Source of the DNA: CALMFG01 sp963674805
Lineage (GTDB): Bacteria; Bacillota; Clostridia; Christensenellales; CALMFG01
Length of the DNA stretch: 64,000 bases
Assembly (NCBI GenBank): GCA_963674805.2
Contig: CAXXNY010000021.1
Coordinates: forward strand, 62,001 to 126,000
Reading direction: 5' to 3'
Shown here: piece by piece, positions 18,093 through 26,237 of the stretch
How positions within the stretch are numbered: the stretch's first letter is position 1
How the letters are laid out: the number at the start of each line of letters is the position of its first letter
Made by a program: the position numbers and the translations under genes
The notes under the pieces: generated by a model
The model's database searches: none
Told to the model about the DNA's origin: nothing
The model's input: only the letters and a program-made list of their open reading frames with translations

Positions 18093-19631
18093 TTGAACGC
18101 AGTTGAATCCGCAGTAAAAATGAGGGATATCACGAAAACCTTTGGCCCGGTTGTGGCAAACGATAAGGTTTGTTTGGATATAAAACGGGGAGAAATCCTC
18201 TCGTTGCTGGGTGAAAACGGCAGCGGGAAAACAACTTTGATGAATATTCTTTCAGGCATCTACTTTCCTGATGAAGGCGAGGTATTTGTTGACGGGAAAG
18301 AGGTCACGATCCGTAGCCCGAAGGATGCGTATGACCTTGGCATCGGCATGATTCACCAGCACTTTAAGCTTGTGGATGTGTTGACAGCCGCCGAAAACAT
18401 TATATTGGGCTTGCCGGGCAAGGGAAAGCTGGATATGCGTGCCGTCAGCGAAAAAGTCATGGCGATATCGTCACAGTACGGCTTTGAAGTAGACCCTGAA
18501 AGAAAAATATATAATATGTCCGTTTCACAAAAGCAAACGGTGGAAATTGTAAAGGTGCTGTACAGAGGCGCAGATATATTGATACTCGATGAACCTACGG
18601 CAGTTTTAACACCGCAGGAAGCGGATAAACTTTTTGCTGTGCTCCGTAACATGCGTGACGACGGCAAAGCGATTGTGATTATCACGCATAAACTGCACGA
18701 GGTGGAGGAAATATCCGACCGGGTTGCGGTCATGCGGCGCGGCAAGTATGTGGGCGACATGATTACGGCTGAAACCAATGCCAAAGAGATGACCAATATG
18801 ATGGTCGGGCGGCCGGTGACTTTGAATATTGAACGTCGTGAACCGAAAAATCCGGAAACCCGTTTGGCCATTAAAGATTTAACGGTAATAGATGAGGACG
18901 GCATCAAAAAGCTGGACGGCGTTTCGTTTGAGGCGCGAAGCGGCGAAGTGCTTGGGATTGCCGGTATTTCAGGATGCGGACAGAAGGAGCTTTTAGAATC
19001 CATCGCCGGCCTGCAAAAAGTGGAATCAGGCAGTATCTCCTATATCCATCCGGGCACTAAGGAAAGCGAAGAACTGATTGGTAAAAATCCGCGGGATATC
19101 GCGAACATGGGCGTTGCGCTTTCTTTTGTCCCCGAGGACAGACTCGGCATGGGGCTGGTCGGCAGTATGGACCTGACCGATAACATGATGCTACGCAGCT
19201 TCCGTTCGGGACGGTCGGCTTTCACCGACAGAAAATCACCGCGCAATCTTGCGGAACGCGTTATTAACGAACTGGAAGTCGATACGCCGGGCGTTTCGAC
19301 GATGGTCAGAAAACTTTCGGGCGGAAACGTCCAAAAGGTTTTGGTCGGACGGGAAATTTCATCTGTACCGATGGTGCTGATGACAGCGTATGCGGTGAGA
19401 GGACTGGACATCAATTCATCATATACCATCTATGACTTAATCAACCAGCAAAAAGAGAACGGCGTGGCCGTGATTTTTGTCGGTGAAGACTTAGATGTGC
19501 TGCTTGAACTTTGCGACCGCATATTGGTGCTTTGCGGCGGACATGTCAGCGGCGTTGTGGATGCGCGAGATATCGATAAACACGAGGTCGGCCTGATGAT
19601 GACCCGTGTCGGAGGGGAGAAAAAGAAATGA
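18093..19631 (+). CDS. Nucleoside ABC transporter ATP-binding protein (NupO-like)
   Basis: A 512-residue tandem ATPase. The first domain has GENGSGKTT, the MIHQHFKLVDVLTAAENI Q-loop typical of BMP-linked ATPases, and ILDEPTAVLTP. The second has GISGCGQKE, LSGGNVQK and the variant Walker B MTAYAVRGLD, matching the AQPTRGLD-type site of this family, with reduced catalytic residues. Start is TTG at 18093, with GGAGG at 18081-18085. It ends in an ATGA overlap with the first permease. Energises nucleoside uptake with the proteins encoded on either side. Confidence 0.92.
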   Translation: MNAVESAVKMRDITKTFGPVVANDKVCLDIKRGEILSLLGENGSGKTTLMNILSGIYFPDEGEVFVDGKEVTIRSPKDAYDLGIGMIHQHFKLVDVLTAAENIILGLPGKGKLDMRAVSEKVMAISSQYGFEVDPERKIYNMSVSQKQTVEIVKVLYRGADILILDEPTAVLTPQEADKLFAVLRNMRDDGKAIVIITHKLHEVEEISDRVAVMRRGKYVGDMITAETNAKEMTNMMVGRPVTLNIERREPKNPETRLAIKDLTVIDEDGIKKLDGVSFEARSGEVLGIAGISGCGQKELLESIAGLQKVESGSISYIHPGTKESEELIGKNPRDIANMGVALSFVPEDRLGMGLVGSMDLTDNMMLRSFRSGRSAFTDRKSPRNLAERVINELEVDTPGVSTMVRKLSGGNVQKVLVGREISSVPMVLMTAYAVRGLDINSSYTIYDLINQQKENGVAVIFVGEDLDVLLELCDRILVLCGGHVSGVVDARDIDKHEVGLMMTRVGGEKKK

Positions 19632-20731
19632 GCCATTTACATACTGAACCGTTTGTACGCATCACCAAACGTCAGGACATCACTTCATGGCGGGCGTGGC
19701 TTATCCGAATCATATCCGTCGTGCTGGCGCTTGCCGTTTGTGCGGTGGTCATTTATGCGATGGTGAGATTAAATCCGATCAAAGTGTATGCGGCGATGTG
19801 GAAAGGTGCGTTTGGCACATCAAGACGGATATTCGTCACAGCGCGTGATGCTGTGATGCTGCTCTGCATCGGTATCGGGCTTGCTCCGGCGTTTAAAATG
19901 CGGTTTTGGAATATCGGTGCTGAAGGTCAGGTTTTAGCCGGCGGGATTGCGACAGCGGCCTGCATGATTTATTTTGGCGATGTCCTGCCGACATGGCTGC
20001 TGTTCATATCAATGGCGGCTGCGAGCTTAATAGCGGGTGCGCTATGGAGCGTTATACCGGCGATTTTTAAAGCCAGATTTAAAACAAACGAAACGCTGTT
20101 TACGCTGATGATGAACTATGTGGCGATACAGCTGACATCTTTCTTTGTAGCCAAATGGGAGAACCCGTATGGATCCAATACGGTGGGCATCATCAACCAG
20201 CGTACACAGGCCGGCTGGCTGCCGCCTGTATTCGGACAGCAGTATATCGTTAATATTTTGCTGGTATTGGCGCTGACTGTTGCTATGTATGTTTACCTGC
20301 GTTACTCCAAACAGGGGTACGAAATCGCGGTTGTCGGCGAAAGCGAACGGACAGCGAAATATGTCGGCATCAATGTAAGAAAAGTCGTGGTGCGGACCAT
20401 GTTTTTATCGGGTGCGATTTGCGGGCTTGCCGGATTCATAGCGGTAGCGGGTGCGTCGCATACCATCAGCACCAGTACGGCCGGCGGACGCGGGTTTACC
20501 GCGATCATCGTGGCATGGCTGGCAAAATTCAACACCTTTGTGATGATACTGGTGGCGGTGCTGCTGGTATTCCTAGAAAAAGGGGCGATTCAAATTGCCT
20601 CACAATTTGACCTTAACGATTACGCTTCCCAGATGATTATGGGTATCATCCTGTTCTTTATTCTCGGCAGTGAATTCTTTATCAATTATCGACTGATATT
20701 CCGGCACAGAAAGGGAGGCGAATTAGCATGA
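19628..20731 (+). CDS. Nucleoside ABC transporter permease (NupP-like)
   Basis: A 367-residue membrane protein of the BPD_transp_2 family. It has a short cytoplasmic N-terminus, a first helix near residues 25-47 and the KMRFWNIGAEGQVLAGGI motif typical of BMP-linked permeases. The coupling-helix region is YEIAVVGESERTAKYVGI and the end is HRKGGELA. The start overlaps the ATPase stop and the end overlaps the next permease start, indicating coupled translation and heterodimer formation. Imports nucleosides captured by the BMP lipoprotein. Confidence 0.9.
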   Translation: MSHLHTEPFVRITKRQDITSWRAWLIRIISVVLALAVCAVVIYAMVRLNPIKVYAAMWKGAFGTSRRIFVTARDAVMLLCIGIGLAPAFKMRFWNIGAEGQVLAGGIATAACMIYFGDVLPTWLLFISMAAASLIAGALWSVIPAIFKARFKTNETLFTLMMNYVAIQLTSFFVAKWENPYGSNTVGIINQRTQAGWLPPVFGQQYIVNILLVLALTVAMYVYLRYSKQGYEIAVVGESERTAKYVGINVRKVVVRTMFLSGAICGLAGFIAVAGASHTISTSTAGGRGFTAIIVAWLAKFNTFVMILVAVLLVFLEKGAIQIASQFDLNDYASQMIMGIILFFILGSEFFINYRLIFRHRKGGELA

Positions 20732-21699
20732 CGCAAATTTTCTCATTAAGTCAAGCCGCGATTATTTTTGGAACGGTTATCCTGTTCGGTGCAATGGGCG
20801 AAATTCTGACCGAGAAATCGGGGAACTTAAACCTCGGTGTTCCCGGCATCATGTATCTCGGCGGTATCGCCGGGCTTGCGGGTGCGTTTATCTATGAAAC
20901 TTCGGCAGCGGAACCTCAGGCGTTTGTGGGCATGGTGATTGCGCTTTTCAGCGCTATGGCGGTTTCGGCGCTTGGCGGTTTGATATACAGCTTTCTGACC
21001 ATCACATTGCGCGCCAACCAAAATGTAACCGGTCTGACGCTGACCATTTTCGGCTCCGGTGTTGCTAACCTTTTCGGCGGCGTTATGAATAAGATGGCCG
21101 GCGGTGTCGGGCAGATATCGGTCGCGACCACCAGCGGGGCATTCAGGTCGACACTGCCGTTTTTCACTGATATCAGCATTTTAACCGGCCTTGGGTTCAT
21201 GGTCTATGCGGCGATTATCATGGCGGTGTTTATTAACTGGTTTATGAACCGGACACGCAAGGGGCTCAACCTTCGCTCGGTCGGGGAAAACCCGGCGACA
21301 GCGGACGCAGCGGGAATCAACGTTACGCGCTATAAATACCTCGCGACCTGCATCGGTTCTGCAGTGACAGGCATGGGCGGGCTCTATTATGTCATGGACT
21401 ATATCAAGGGCACATGGGCCAATGACGGCGGTATTGAAAAACTGGGCTGGCTGGCTGTGGCTTTGGTTATCTTTGCGCGATGGAAGCCACCGCACGCGAT
21501 TTGGGGCTCATACCTGTTTGGTGTGTTGTTCTGGCTTTTCTTCTATATTCCGGGGCTGACGCGTTCGTCGCAGGAGCTTTTCAAGATGCTGCCTTACGTG
21601 GTCACCATTATCGTGCTCGTAGTTGTTTCGTTAAGAAAGAGCCGTGAGAATGAACCACCGGGACATTTGGGGCTGTCGTACTTCAGAGAAGAGCGTTAG
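20728..21699 (+). CDS. Nucleoside ABC transporter permease (NupQ-like)
   Basis: A 323-residue polytopic membrane protein, second permease of the nucleoside importer. Family motifs are GAMGEILTEKSGNLNLGVPG near residue 20 and the coupling region LRSVGENPATADAAGI. The WKPPHAIWGSYLFG stretch near the C-terminus is usual for this subunit. GGGAGGCGAAT precedes the ATG, which overlaps the previous stop. A strong intrinsic terminator follows, closing the four-gene operon. Confidence 0.9.
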   Translation: MTQIFSLSQAAIIFGTVILFGAMGEILTEKSGNLNLGVPGIMYLGGIAGLAGAFIYETSAAEPQAFVGMVIALFSAMAVSALGGLIYSFLTITLRANQNVTGLTLTIFGSGVANLFGGVMNKMAGGVGQISVATTSGAFRSTLPFFTDISILTGLGFMVYAAIIMAVFINWFMNRTRKGLNLRSVGENPATADAAGINVTRYKYLATCIGSAVTGMGGLYYVMDYIKGTWANDGGIEKLGWLAVALVIFARWKPPHAIWGSYLFGVLFWLFFYIPGLTRSSQELFKMLPYVVTIIVLVVVSLRKSRENEPPGHLGLSYFREER

Positions 21700-21728
21700 C
21701 TTTATAAATTGTTATAACAAAAATTCTT

Positions 21729-21779
21729 GCCGTTATCATACTGATCGTTCGTATTGGTATGGTAACGGCGTTTTATTTT
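21729..21779 (+). terminator. Intrinsic terminator of the nucleoside transporter operon
   Basis: GCCGTTATCATAC (21729-21741) pairs with GTATGGTAACGGC (21757-21769) with one G-T wobble over a 15-nt loop, followed by GTTTTATTTT. Confidence 0.85.
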
Positions 21780-21864
21780 GTATTCAAACAGACGGCGGAT
21801 TGCCTTCTGATAATATTCAGATGTCCGGTGAAGTATGATATATTAATCTTCGTTACAGGGGTTA

Positions 21865-22629
21865 TTAAACAATCATTACTTTTACGCCGTTATCTTCGAG
21901 GCGCGCGACGGCATCCTGTTGCACTTTATCGTCGGTAATCACAATATCGACGTCCTGGAACCGGCAGATATTGACGAACGCTACCTTGTTGAATTTTGAA
22001 TAATCCGAAAGCACAATGACTTCGCGCGAAGCTTTGATCATCAGCTTGCTTGCGGAAATCTCCTCCATGGAAAAGTTCATGAACCCGACATCAAGATCGA
22101 CGGCATCCACGCCGATGAAAGCTTTATCCGCATGTATCTGGCTGATCATATCGTCGGTGAAATACCCGTTCAAAGAGAAATGGTTTTTTCTTAAACTGCC
22201 GCCCAGCACCATCAGGTCGATATTATTAAAATGTGATAGTTCCACCGCGCTCATGAGATCATTGGTTGCGATATAAAGCGGTGAGATGTCATTTAGTGTT
22301 TTGGAAAAGGCGTTGATTGTGGTGCCACCGCCTAAAAAGAGCGTCTCATTCGGTGCAATTAAATTATGCGCCGCTTCGGCTAAGCGATGCTTTTCATCAT
22401 AAAACAGATCCTGCCGGACTGCAAATGAGGGCTCGAACGACGTAGCGGTATGATACGGTATCGCACCGCCGCGGATACGCTTAAGAACCTGCTGTGCCTC
22501 CAGATCTTCAATGTCCCTCCGGATAGTGGAGTGGGAGACATCCATCTTTTTGGCAAGATTCTCAATCGAGATAATACCGGACTTTGCGATTTCGTCTAAA
22601 ATGATACTGATGCGCTGTTCCTTCAGCAT
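21865..22629 (-). CDS. DeoR-family transcriptional repressor
   Basis: A 254-residue regulator. The N-terminal winged helix-turn-helix contains SIENLAKKMDVSHSTIRRDI and a downstream RIRGGAI, the DeoR signature. The C-terminal DeoRC sensor domain includes LFLGGGTTINAFSKTL and FIGVDAVD, the phosphosugar-binding loop region. Such repressors are released by a phosphorylated sugar intermediate. It is divergent from the TIM-barrel gene at 22960 and convergent with the nucleoside transporter; control of the divergent gene is the simplest inference, and control of nucleoside uptake is possible. Confidence 0.9.
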   Translation of the reverse strand: MLKEQRISIILDEIAKSGIISIENLAKKMDVSHSTIRRDIEDLEAQQVLKRIRGGAIPYHTATSFEPSFAVRQDLFYDEKHRLAEAAHNLIAPNETLFLGGGTTINAFSKTLNDISPLYIATNDLMSAVELSHFNNIDLMVLGGSLRKNHFSLNGYFTDDMISQIHADKAFIGVDAVDLDVGFMNFSMEEISASKLMIKASREVIVLSDYSKFNKVAFVNICRFQDVDIVITDDKVQQDAVARLEDNGVKVMIV

Positions 22630-22845
22630 AGAAGTTCCTGCCCTTCAAACGACTGTGATTAAATTTCGCGGTACAATGGTACAAGAAAAGATGCGAAATA
22701 GAAAAAAATGATAGAAAATGAAAACTATCTTATGGACTAAAGATAACATGCTGACCGGATTTGTGTCAATTATTTAGCTGAACAGCTGATATTTAGGATG
22801 CAACAGGGAACAAAGCATGAAAAATTATAAAAAAGACGGATTTAA

Positions 22846-22874
22846 TTGACACTTTATGATATGCAGTGTATGAT
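22846..22874 (+). promoter_or_regulatory. Promoter for the TIM-barrel gene
   Basis: TTGACA at 22846-22851 and TATGAT at 22869-22874 are spaced 17 nt. The 330-bp gap 22630-22959 also holds the divergent DeoR promoter region. AT-rich repeats in the roughly 80-nt leader (TTTTGAAAAG, TTTTCGAGC) are possible repressor sites but unproven. Confidence 0.65.
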
Positions 22875-22959
22875 AGCTTTTGAAAAGAACTTATCAAAAA
22901 CGTTCATTTTCGAGCAAAGATATATAAAAAATAAGTATTGAATATTTAGGAGAGAAGCG

Positions 22960-23631
22960 ATGCAGTCAAAAGTTATTATTATGTTGACGAACAACGACAA
23001 GACAGTAAAAGAAGCATATGAAACGTTTGAAGCGTGCAAGGATCTGCCGATTGATTATTGGGGATTCAAGGACGTCGGGCTGGAAAAGTCCAAAATGAAG
23101 GAACTGGTGGGGGCGATGAAGGCTGCGGGGAAAACCACGTTCTTAGAAGTGGTATCGTATACCGAGGAAGCCTGCATGGAAGGCGCTAAAACAGCGGTGT
23201 CGATGGGGTTTGACCATTTAATGGGCACCATATACCACAAGTCTGTATTTGACTATTTAAAGCAGCAGCCCATCAAATTCCTGCCGTTTTGCGGAAAGGT
23301 CTATGGCAGCCCGAGCGTGCTCGAAGGCACCTTTGACGAGATTATTGCGGATGCAAACGGCCTCTTGGATGAAGGCGTATACGGAATTGACCTGCTGGCA
23401 TTCCGGCATAAGCAGGGCGAAGCGCTTGCGCGGGCATACTGCGAAGCCATCAGGAAACCCGTGGTAATCGCCGGCAGTATTAACAGCCCTGAGCGCATTG
23501 ATTTTGTGGATGAAATCAAGCCCTGGGCGTTTACGATGGGAACGGCGCTGTTCAACAAGAACTTCCGCCCCGGTGAAAGCTTCAGAAAGAATCTAGAGTT
23601 TGTTGTGGACTATATGGAAAAAATAAAATAG
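22960..23631 (+). CDS. Uncharacterised TIM-barrel-like protein
   Basis: A 223-residue soluble protein with alternating beta/alpha periodicity of a phosphate-binding (beta/alpha)8 barrel. Features are DYWGFKDVGLEKSKMKEL, FLEVVSYTEEACMEGA, FDHLMGTIYHKSVFDYL, GVYGIDLLAFRH, a late phosphate-loop-like VVIAGSINSPERID and an AFTMGTALF strand-loop. The arrangement recalls ribulose-phosphate epimerase or NanE-like isomerases, but their catalytic residues are not identifiable, so no reaction is assigned. It has its own promoter, stands opposite a DeoR regulator, and precedes a flavin reductase by about 30 nt. A role with a phosphorylated sugar is inferred from the regulator. Confidence 0.7.
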   Translation: MQSKVIIMLTNNDKTVKEAYETFEACKDLPIDYWGFKDVGLEKSKMKELVGAMKAAGKTTFLEVVSYTEEACMEGAKTAVSMGFDHLMGTIYHKSVFDYLKQQPIKFLPFCGKVYGSPSVLEGTFDEIIADANGLLDEGVYGIDLLAFRHKQGEALARAYCEAIRKPVVIAGSINSPERIDFVDEIKPWAFTMGTALFNKNFRPGESFRKNLEFVVDYMEKIK

Positions 23632-23663
23632 TGATGATTTAGTCAGTAACGGAAGGAAAAGCA

Positions 23664-24158
23664 ATGTCTATTGAAATAAGCAGCATGCAGAAGCACACTT
23701 CGCCGAATCCCTTTGCGCTGGTTTCAACAAAAAAGCCGAACGGGGAGACCAACCTTGCGGCATTGTCGTGGTGGACGTACCTGTCAAACCACCCGGCCAC
23801 CATTGGTATTGCGCTAAGCCGGAAGGGGTATTCCGGAGAGCTAATCGAAAAAAACGGTGAATTCGGATTAAATCTTGCGGACGAAACGCTGAAGGAAAAA
23901 GCGTTTTTATGCGGCACATGCAGCGGACGGGAGATTAATAAACCGGAAAAGTTCGGCATTGAGCTGATGGATGCCGACACGATAGACACAAAACTCGTCA
24001 AGGCTAATGCTGGAACAATGGAGTGCAAGCTGGAAAGCACAGTCGATGTGGGAGACCACCGCTTATATATCGCGCGGGTTGCCGCTACGCACCTTGAACC
24101 AGAGACCAAACCGCTTTTTGCCATGGACGGGTATAAGCGGCTGGAACCAGCAGAGTGA
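23664..24158 (+). CDS. Flavin reductase-like (split-barrel FMN-binding) protein
   Basis: A 164-residue protein of the flavin reductase/DIM6-NTAB split-barrel family. Typical elements are PNPFALVSTKKPNGETN, NLAALSWWTYLSNHPATIGI, the LNLADETLKEKAFLCGTCSG block and a final HLEPETKPLFAMDGYKRL. Members bind FMN and reduce free flavin or act in small redox reactions. GGAAGG precedes the ATG. It is probably co-transcribed with the TIM-barrel gene and followed by a strong terminator. The physiological partner is unknown. Confidence 0.85.
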   Translation: MSIEISSMQKHTSPNPFALVSTKKPNGETNLAALSWWTYLSNHPATIGIALSRKGYSGELIEKNGEFGLNLADETLKEKAFLCGTCSGREINKPEKFGIELMDADTIDTKLVKANAGTMECKLESTVDVGDHRLYIARVAATHLEPETKPLFAMDGYKRLEPAE

Positions 24159-24192
24159 AAACGCTAAAACTATTGTGATTAAAAATAAGAGT

Positions 24193-24218
24193 GAGGACGA
24201 TTGAGATCGTCCTCTTTT
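24193..24218 (+). terminator. Intrinsic terminator after the flavin reductase gene
   Basis: GAGGACGAT (24193-24201) and ATCGTCCTC (24206-24214) form a perfect 9-bp stem with TGAG loop, followed by TTTT. Confidence 0.85.
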
Positions 24219-24282
24219 AGTTATATATGAGAAGCAGAGCATACATGTAAGGCCTGTGTAAGCGTGATGTTAAGATATTGTT

Positions 24283-24311
24283 TTGCGTATTGATCGCGAA
24301 AATGGTATACT
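24283..24311 (+). promoter_or_regulatory. Candidate promoter for the Na/phosphate cotransporter gene
   Basis: TTGCGT at 24283-24288 and TATACT at 24306-24311 are spaced 17 nt, with TGG forming an extended -10. It leaves an AT-rich leader of about 170 nt before 24488; nothing recognisable was found in that leader. Confidence 0.5.
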
Positions 24312-24487
24312 TTTTTTAGTTTGGTTTTGAAAAATCTTTATTTGATGTAATATTCATAAATAAGCCAAAATGTTGTTAACAAGATATTCAATTAGGCGTT
24401 TAAAGTAATATTATTCGGTCGCCGCAGGCAGCATTTTATACGGCAAATAAGAAATTAAAATACAATAAAATTTTAAGGATATAAGTT

Positions 24488-26143
24488 ATGTCAGTATACG
24501 ATATTATTTTCTCTGTTTTTAAACTGCTTGGCGGACTTGGCGTTTTCATCTATGGGATGAAAATTATGTCCGACGGATTGCAGAATACAACCGGAGACCG
24601 TTTAAGAAACGGGCTCGAGAAGGTTACACATAACCGGTTTCTCGGCTTGGGCATCGGCGCAGGAATTACCGCCGTTATCCAGTCGTCATCCGCGACGACC
24701 GTCATGGTGGTCGGACTGGTTAATGCCGGTATCATGACAATCGTTCAGGCAACACCGGTTCTGATGGGGGCCAGCATTGGTACCACCATCACCGCGCAGA
24801 TCGCGGCGTTGAAACTAACCAACATCGCCCCGATCTTTTTATTTATGGGCGTGATGACCATGATGCTGGCAAAGAAGCGAAATGTCAGACAGATCGGCGA
24901 GGCAATTGCCGGGTTTGGTATCTTGTTCATGGGCTTGACGGTCATGTCCGATGCGGTGAAACCGTTAAGAGAGCTTCAGGCTTTTCAGGACTTTGTGGTT
25001 AGCTTTGAAAATCCATTTATCGGCATTCTCTTCGGGACATTGTTTACTGCAGTGGTGCAATCGTCTTCCGCGACAATGGGGATATTGATTGCGCTTGCGG
25101 GCGAGGGCATGGTTACGCTGGATACCAGCATCTACCTCATTATGGGTTTAAATATTGGGACCTGTATCACGGCCCTTCTAGCTTCGATCGGCACGACTAT
25201 TACTGCCCGGCGGACTGCGGTTGTTCATTTGATGTTCAACGTAACCGGCGTTGTGCTTTTTATGGTTTTAATCAGAATACTGCCGATTGTAGACTGGATA
25301 AAACTGTTCACCTCAAATCTGTATTCTGACGCATCTTCGGTTAATGACATTGTAAAATCAGAGCTAGCTAATTTTCATACATTCTTTAATGTGACAACCG
25401 CACTGCTCCTGATCGGGGTGCCACAGGCGCTGATCAAGATTGCGAGTTGGATCATTCCAGGGGAAGAAGAGCCCCGGGCGCAAAAACGTCTCAAATACAT
25501 TTCATCACCGTCGATTATTGAAACGCCGACGATTGCGCTCAGCCAGGCCATTAAAGAAGTCAGGGATATGGCCGAGCTGGCGCTTGAGAATTTCAATCTA
25601 TCGATGAAGGCATTTTTTGAGAAAGACGAAAGCGTGTGCTCACGCGTATTAGAACAGGAAAAGATCGTGAATTTCTATAATCATGAAGTCACCGCTTTCC
25701 TCACCCGACTGAGCGTTGAAGAACAGGTCGAATCCGACTCCCTGTTAATTGCGGATTTGTTCCATGTGATTTCCGACTTGGAACGCATCAGCGACCATGC
25801 GGAAAACATTGTGGAATACGCAACGGTCAGGATTGACGAAAATGTCAGCATTACAAAAATCGCTGAGGCTGAGCTGCTCAATATGAAAGAAAAAGTCACA
25901 GAAGCACTGGAAAAAGCGATTATTGCCTTTATACAGGATGATCGGCAGAAAGCCGAAGAAGTCATTGAGATTGAAAAAATTGTCGACGTATATGAAATTG
26001 AGTATAAAGAAAACCACATTAAGCGGTTGACAAAGGGGCAGTGCAGCCCAAGAGCGTCAATGCTGTTTACGGACCTTGTGACCAACCTTGAACGTGTGGC
26101 GGACCACTCGACGAACATTGCGTATACCGTAATCGAAAGATAA
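24488..26143 (+). CDS. Na/phosphate cotransporter (NptA/PhoU-domain family)
   Basis: A 551-residue protein. The N-terminal part (about 1-310) holds two inverted Na/Pi-cotransporter repeats with the QSSSATTVMVVGL and QSSSATMGILIAL motifs that form the substrate site. The C-terminal part (about 350-551) is a PhoU-like helical domain with repeats such as DLERISDHAENI and NLERVADHSTNI. It imports phosphate with sodium, and the PhoU part is thought to regulate. AAGGA precedes the ATG. Monocistronic, ending at a bidirectional terminator shared with the opposite gene. Confidence 0.92.
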   Translation: MSVYDIIFSVFKLLGGLGVFIYGMKIMSDGLQNTTGDRLRNGLEKVTHNRFLGLGIGAGITAVIQSSSATTVMVVGLVNAGIMTIVQATPVLMGASIGTTITAQIAALKLTNIAPIFLFMGVMTMMLAKKRNVRQIGEAIAGFGILFMGLTVMSDAVKPLRELQAFQDFVVSFENPFIGILFGTLFTAVVQSSSATMGILIALAGEGMVTLDTSIYLIMGLNIGTCITALLASIGTTITARRTAVVHLMFNVTGVVLFMVLIRILPIVDWIKLFTSNLYSDASSVNDIVKSELANFHTFFNVTTALLLIGVPQALIKIASWIIPGEEEPRAQKRLKYISSPSIIETPTIALSQAIKEVRDMAELALENFNLSMKAFFEKDESVCSRVLEQEKIVNFYNHEVTAFLTRLSVEEQVESDSLLIADLFHVISDLERISDHAENIVEYATVRIDENVSITKIAEAELLNMKEKVTEALEKAIIAFIQDDRQKAEEVIEIEKIVDVYEIEYKENHIKRLTKGQCSPRASMLFTDLVTNLERVADHSTNIAYTVIER

Positions 26144-26207
26144 CGGCTGCCTGATGAAACAGAAAACACGATAGTATAGTTTGTAAAAAAATAAATTTAG
26201 AAATTAA

Positions 26208-26237
26208 AAAAGCACGGGTTTCCCGTGCTTTATATTT
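26208..26237. terminator. Bidirectional intrinsic terminator
   Basis: AGCACGGG (26211-26218) pairs with CCCGTGCT (26222-26229) over a 3-nt loop, with A-rich sequence to the left and T-rich to the right. It serves the cotransporter on the plus strand and the glycosyltransferase fusion on the minus strand. Confidence 0.85.

Noticed and set aside
18353..19003. A 216-codon minus-strand frame within the nucleoside ATPase gene
   Set aside because: Antisense of a conserved ATPase with no domain of its own.
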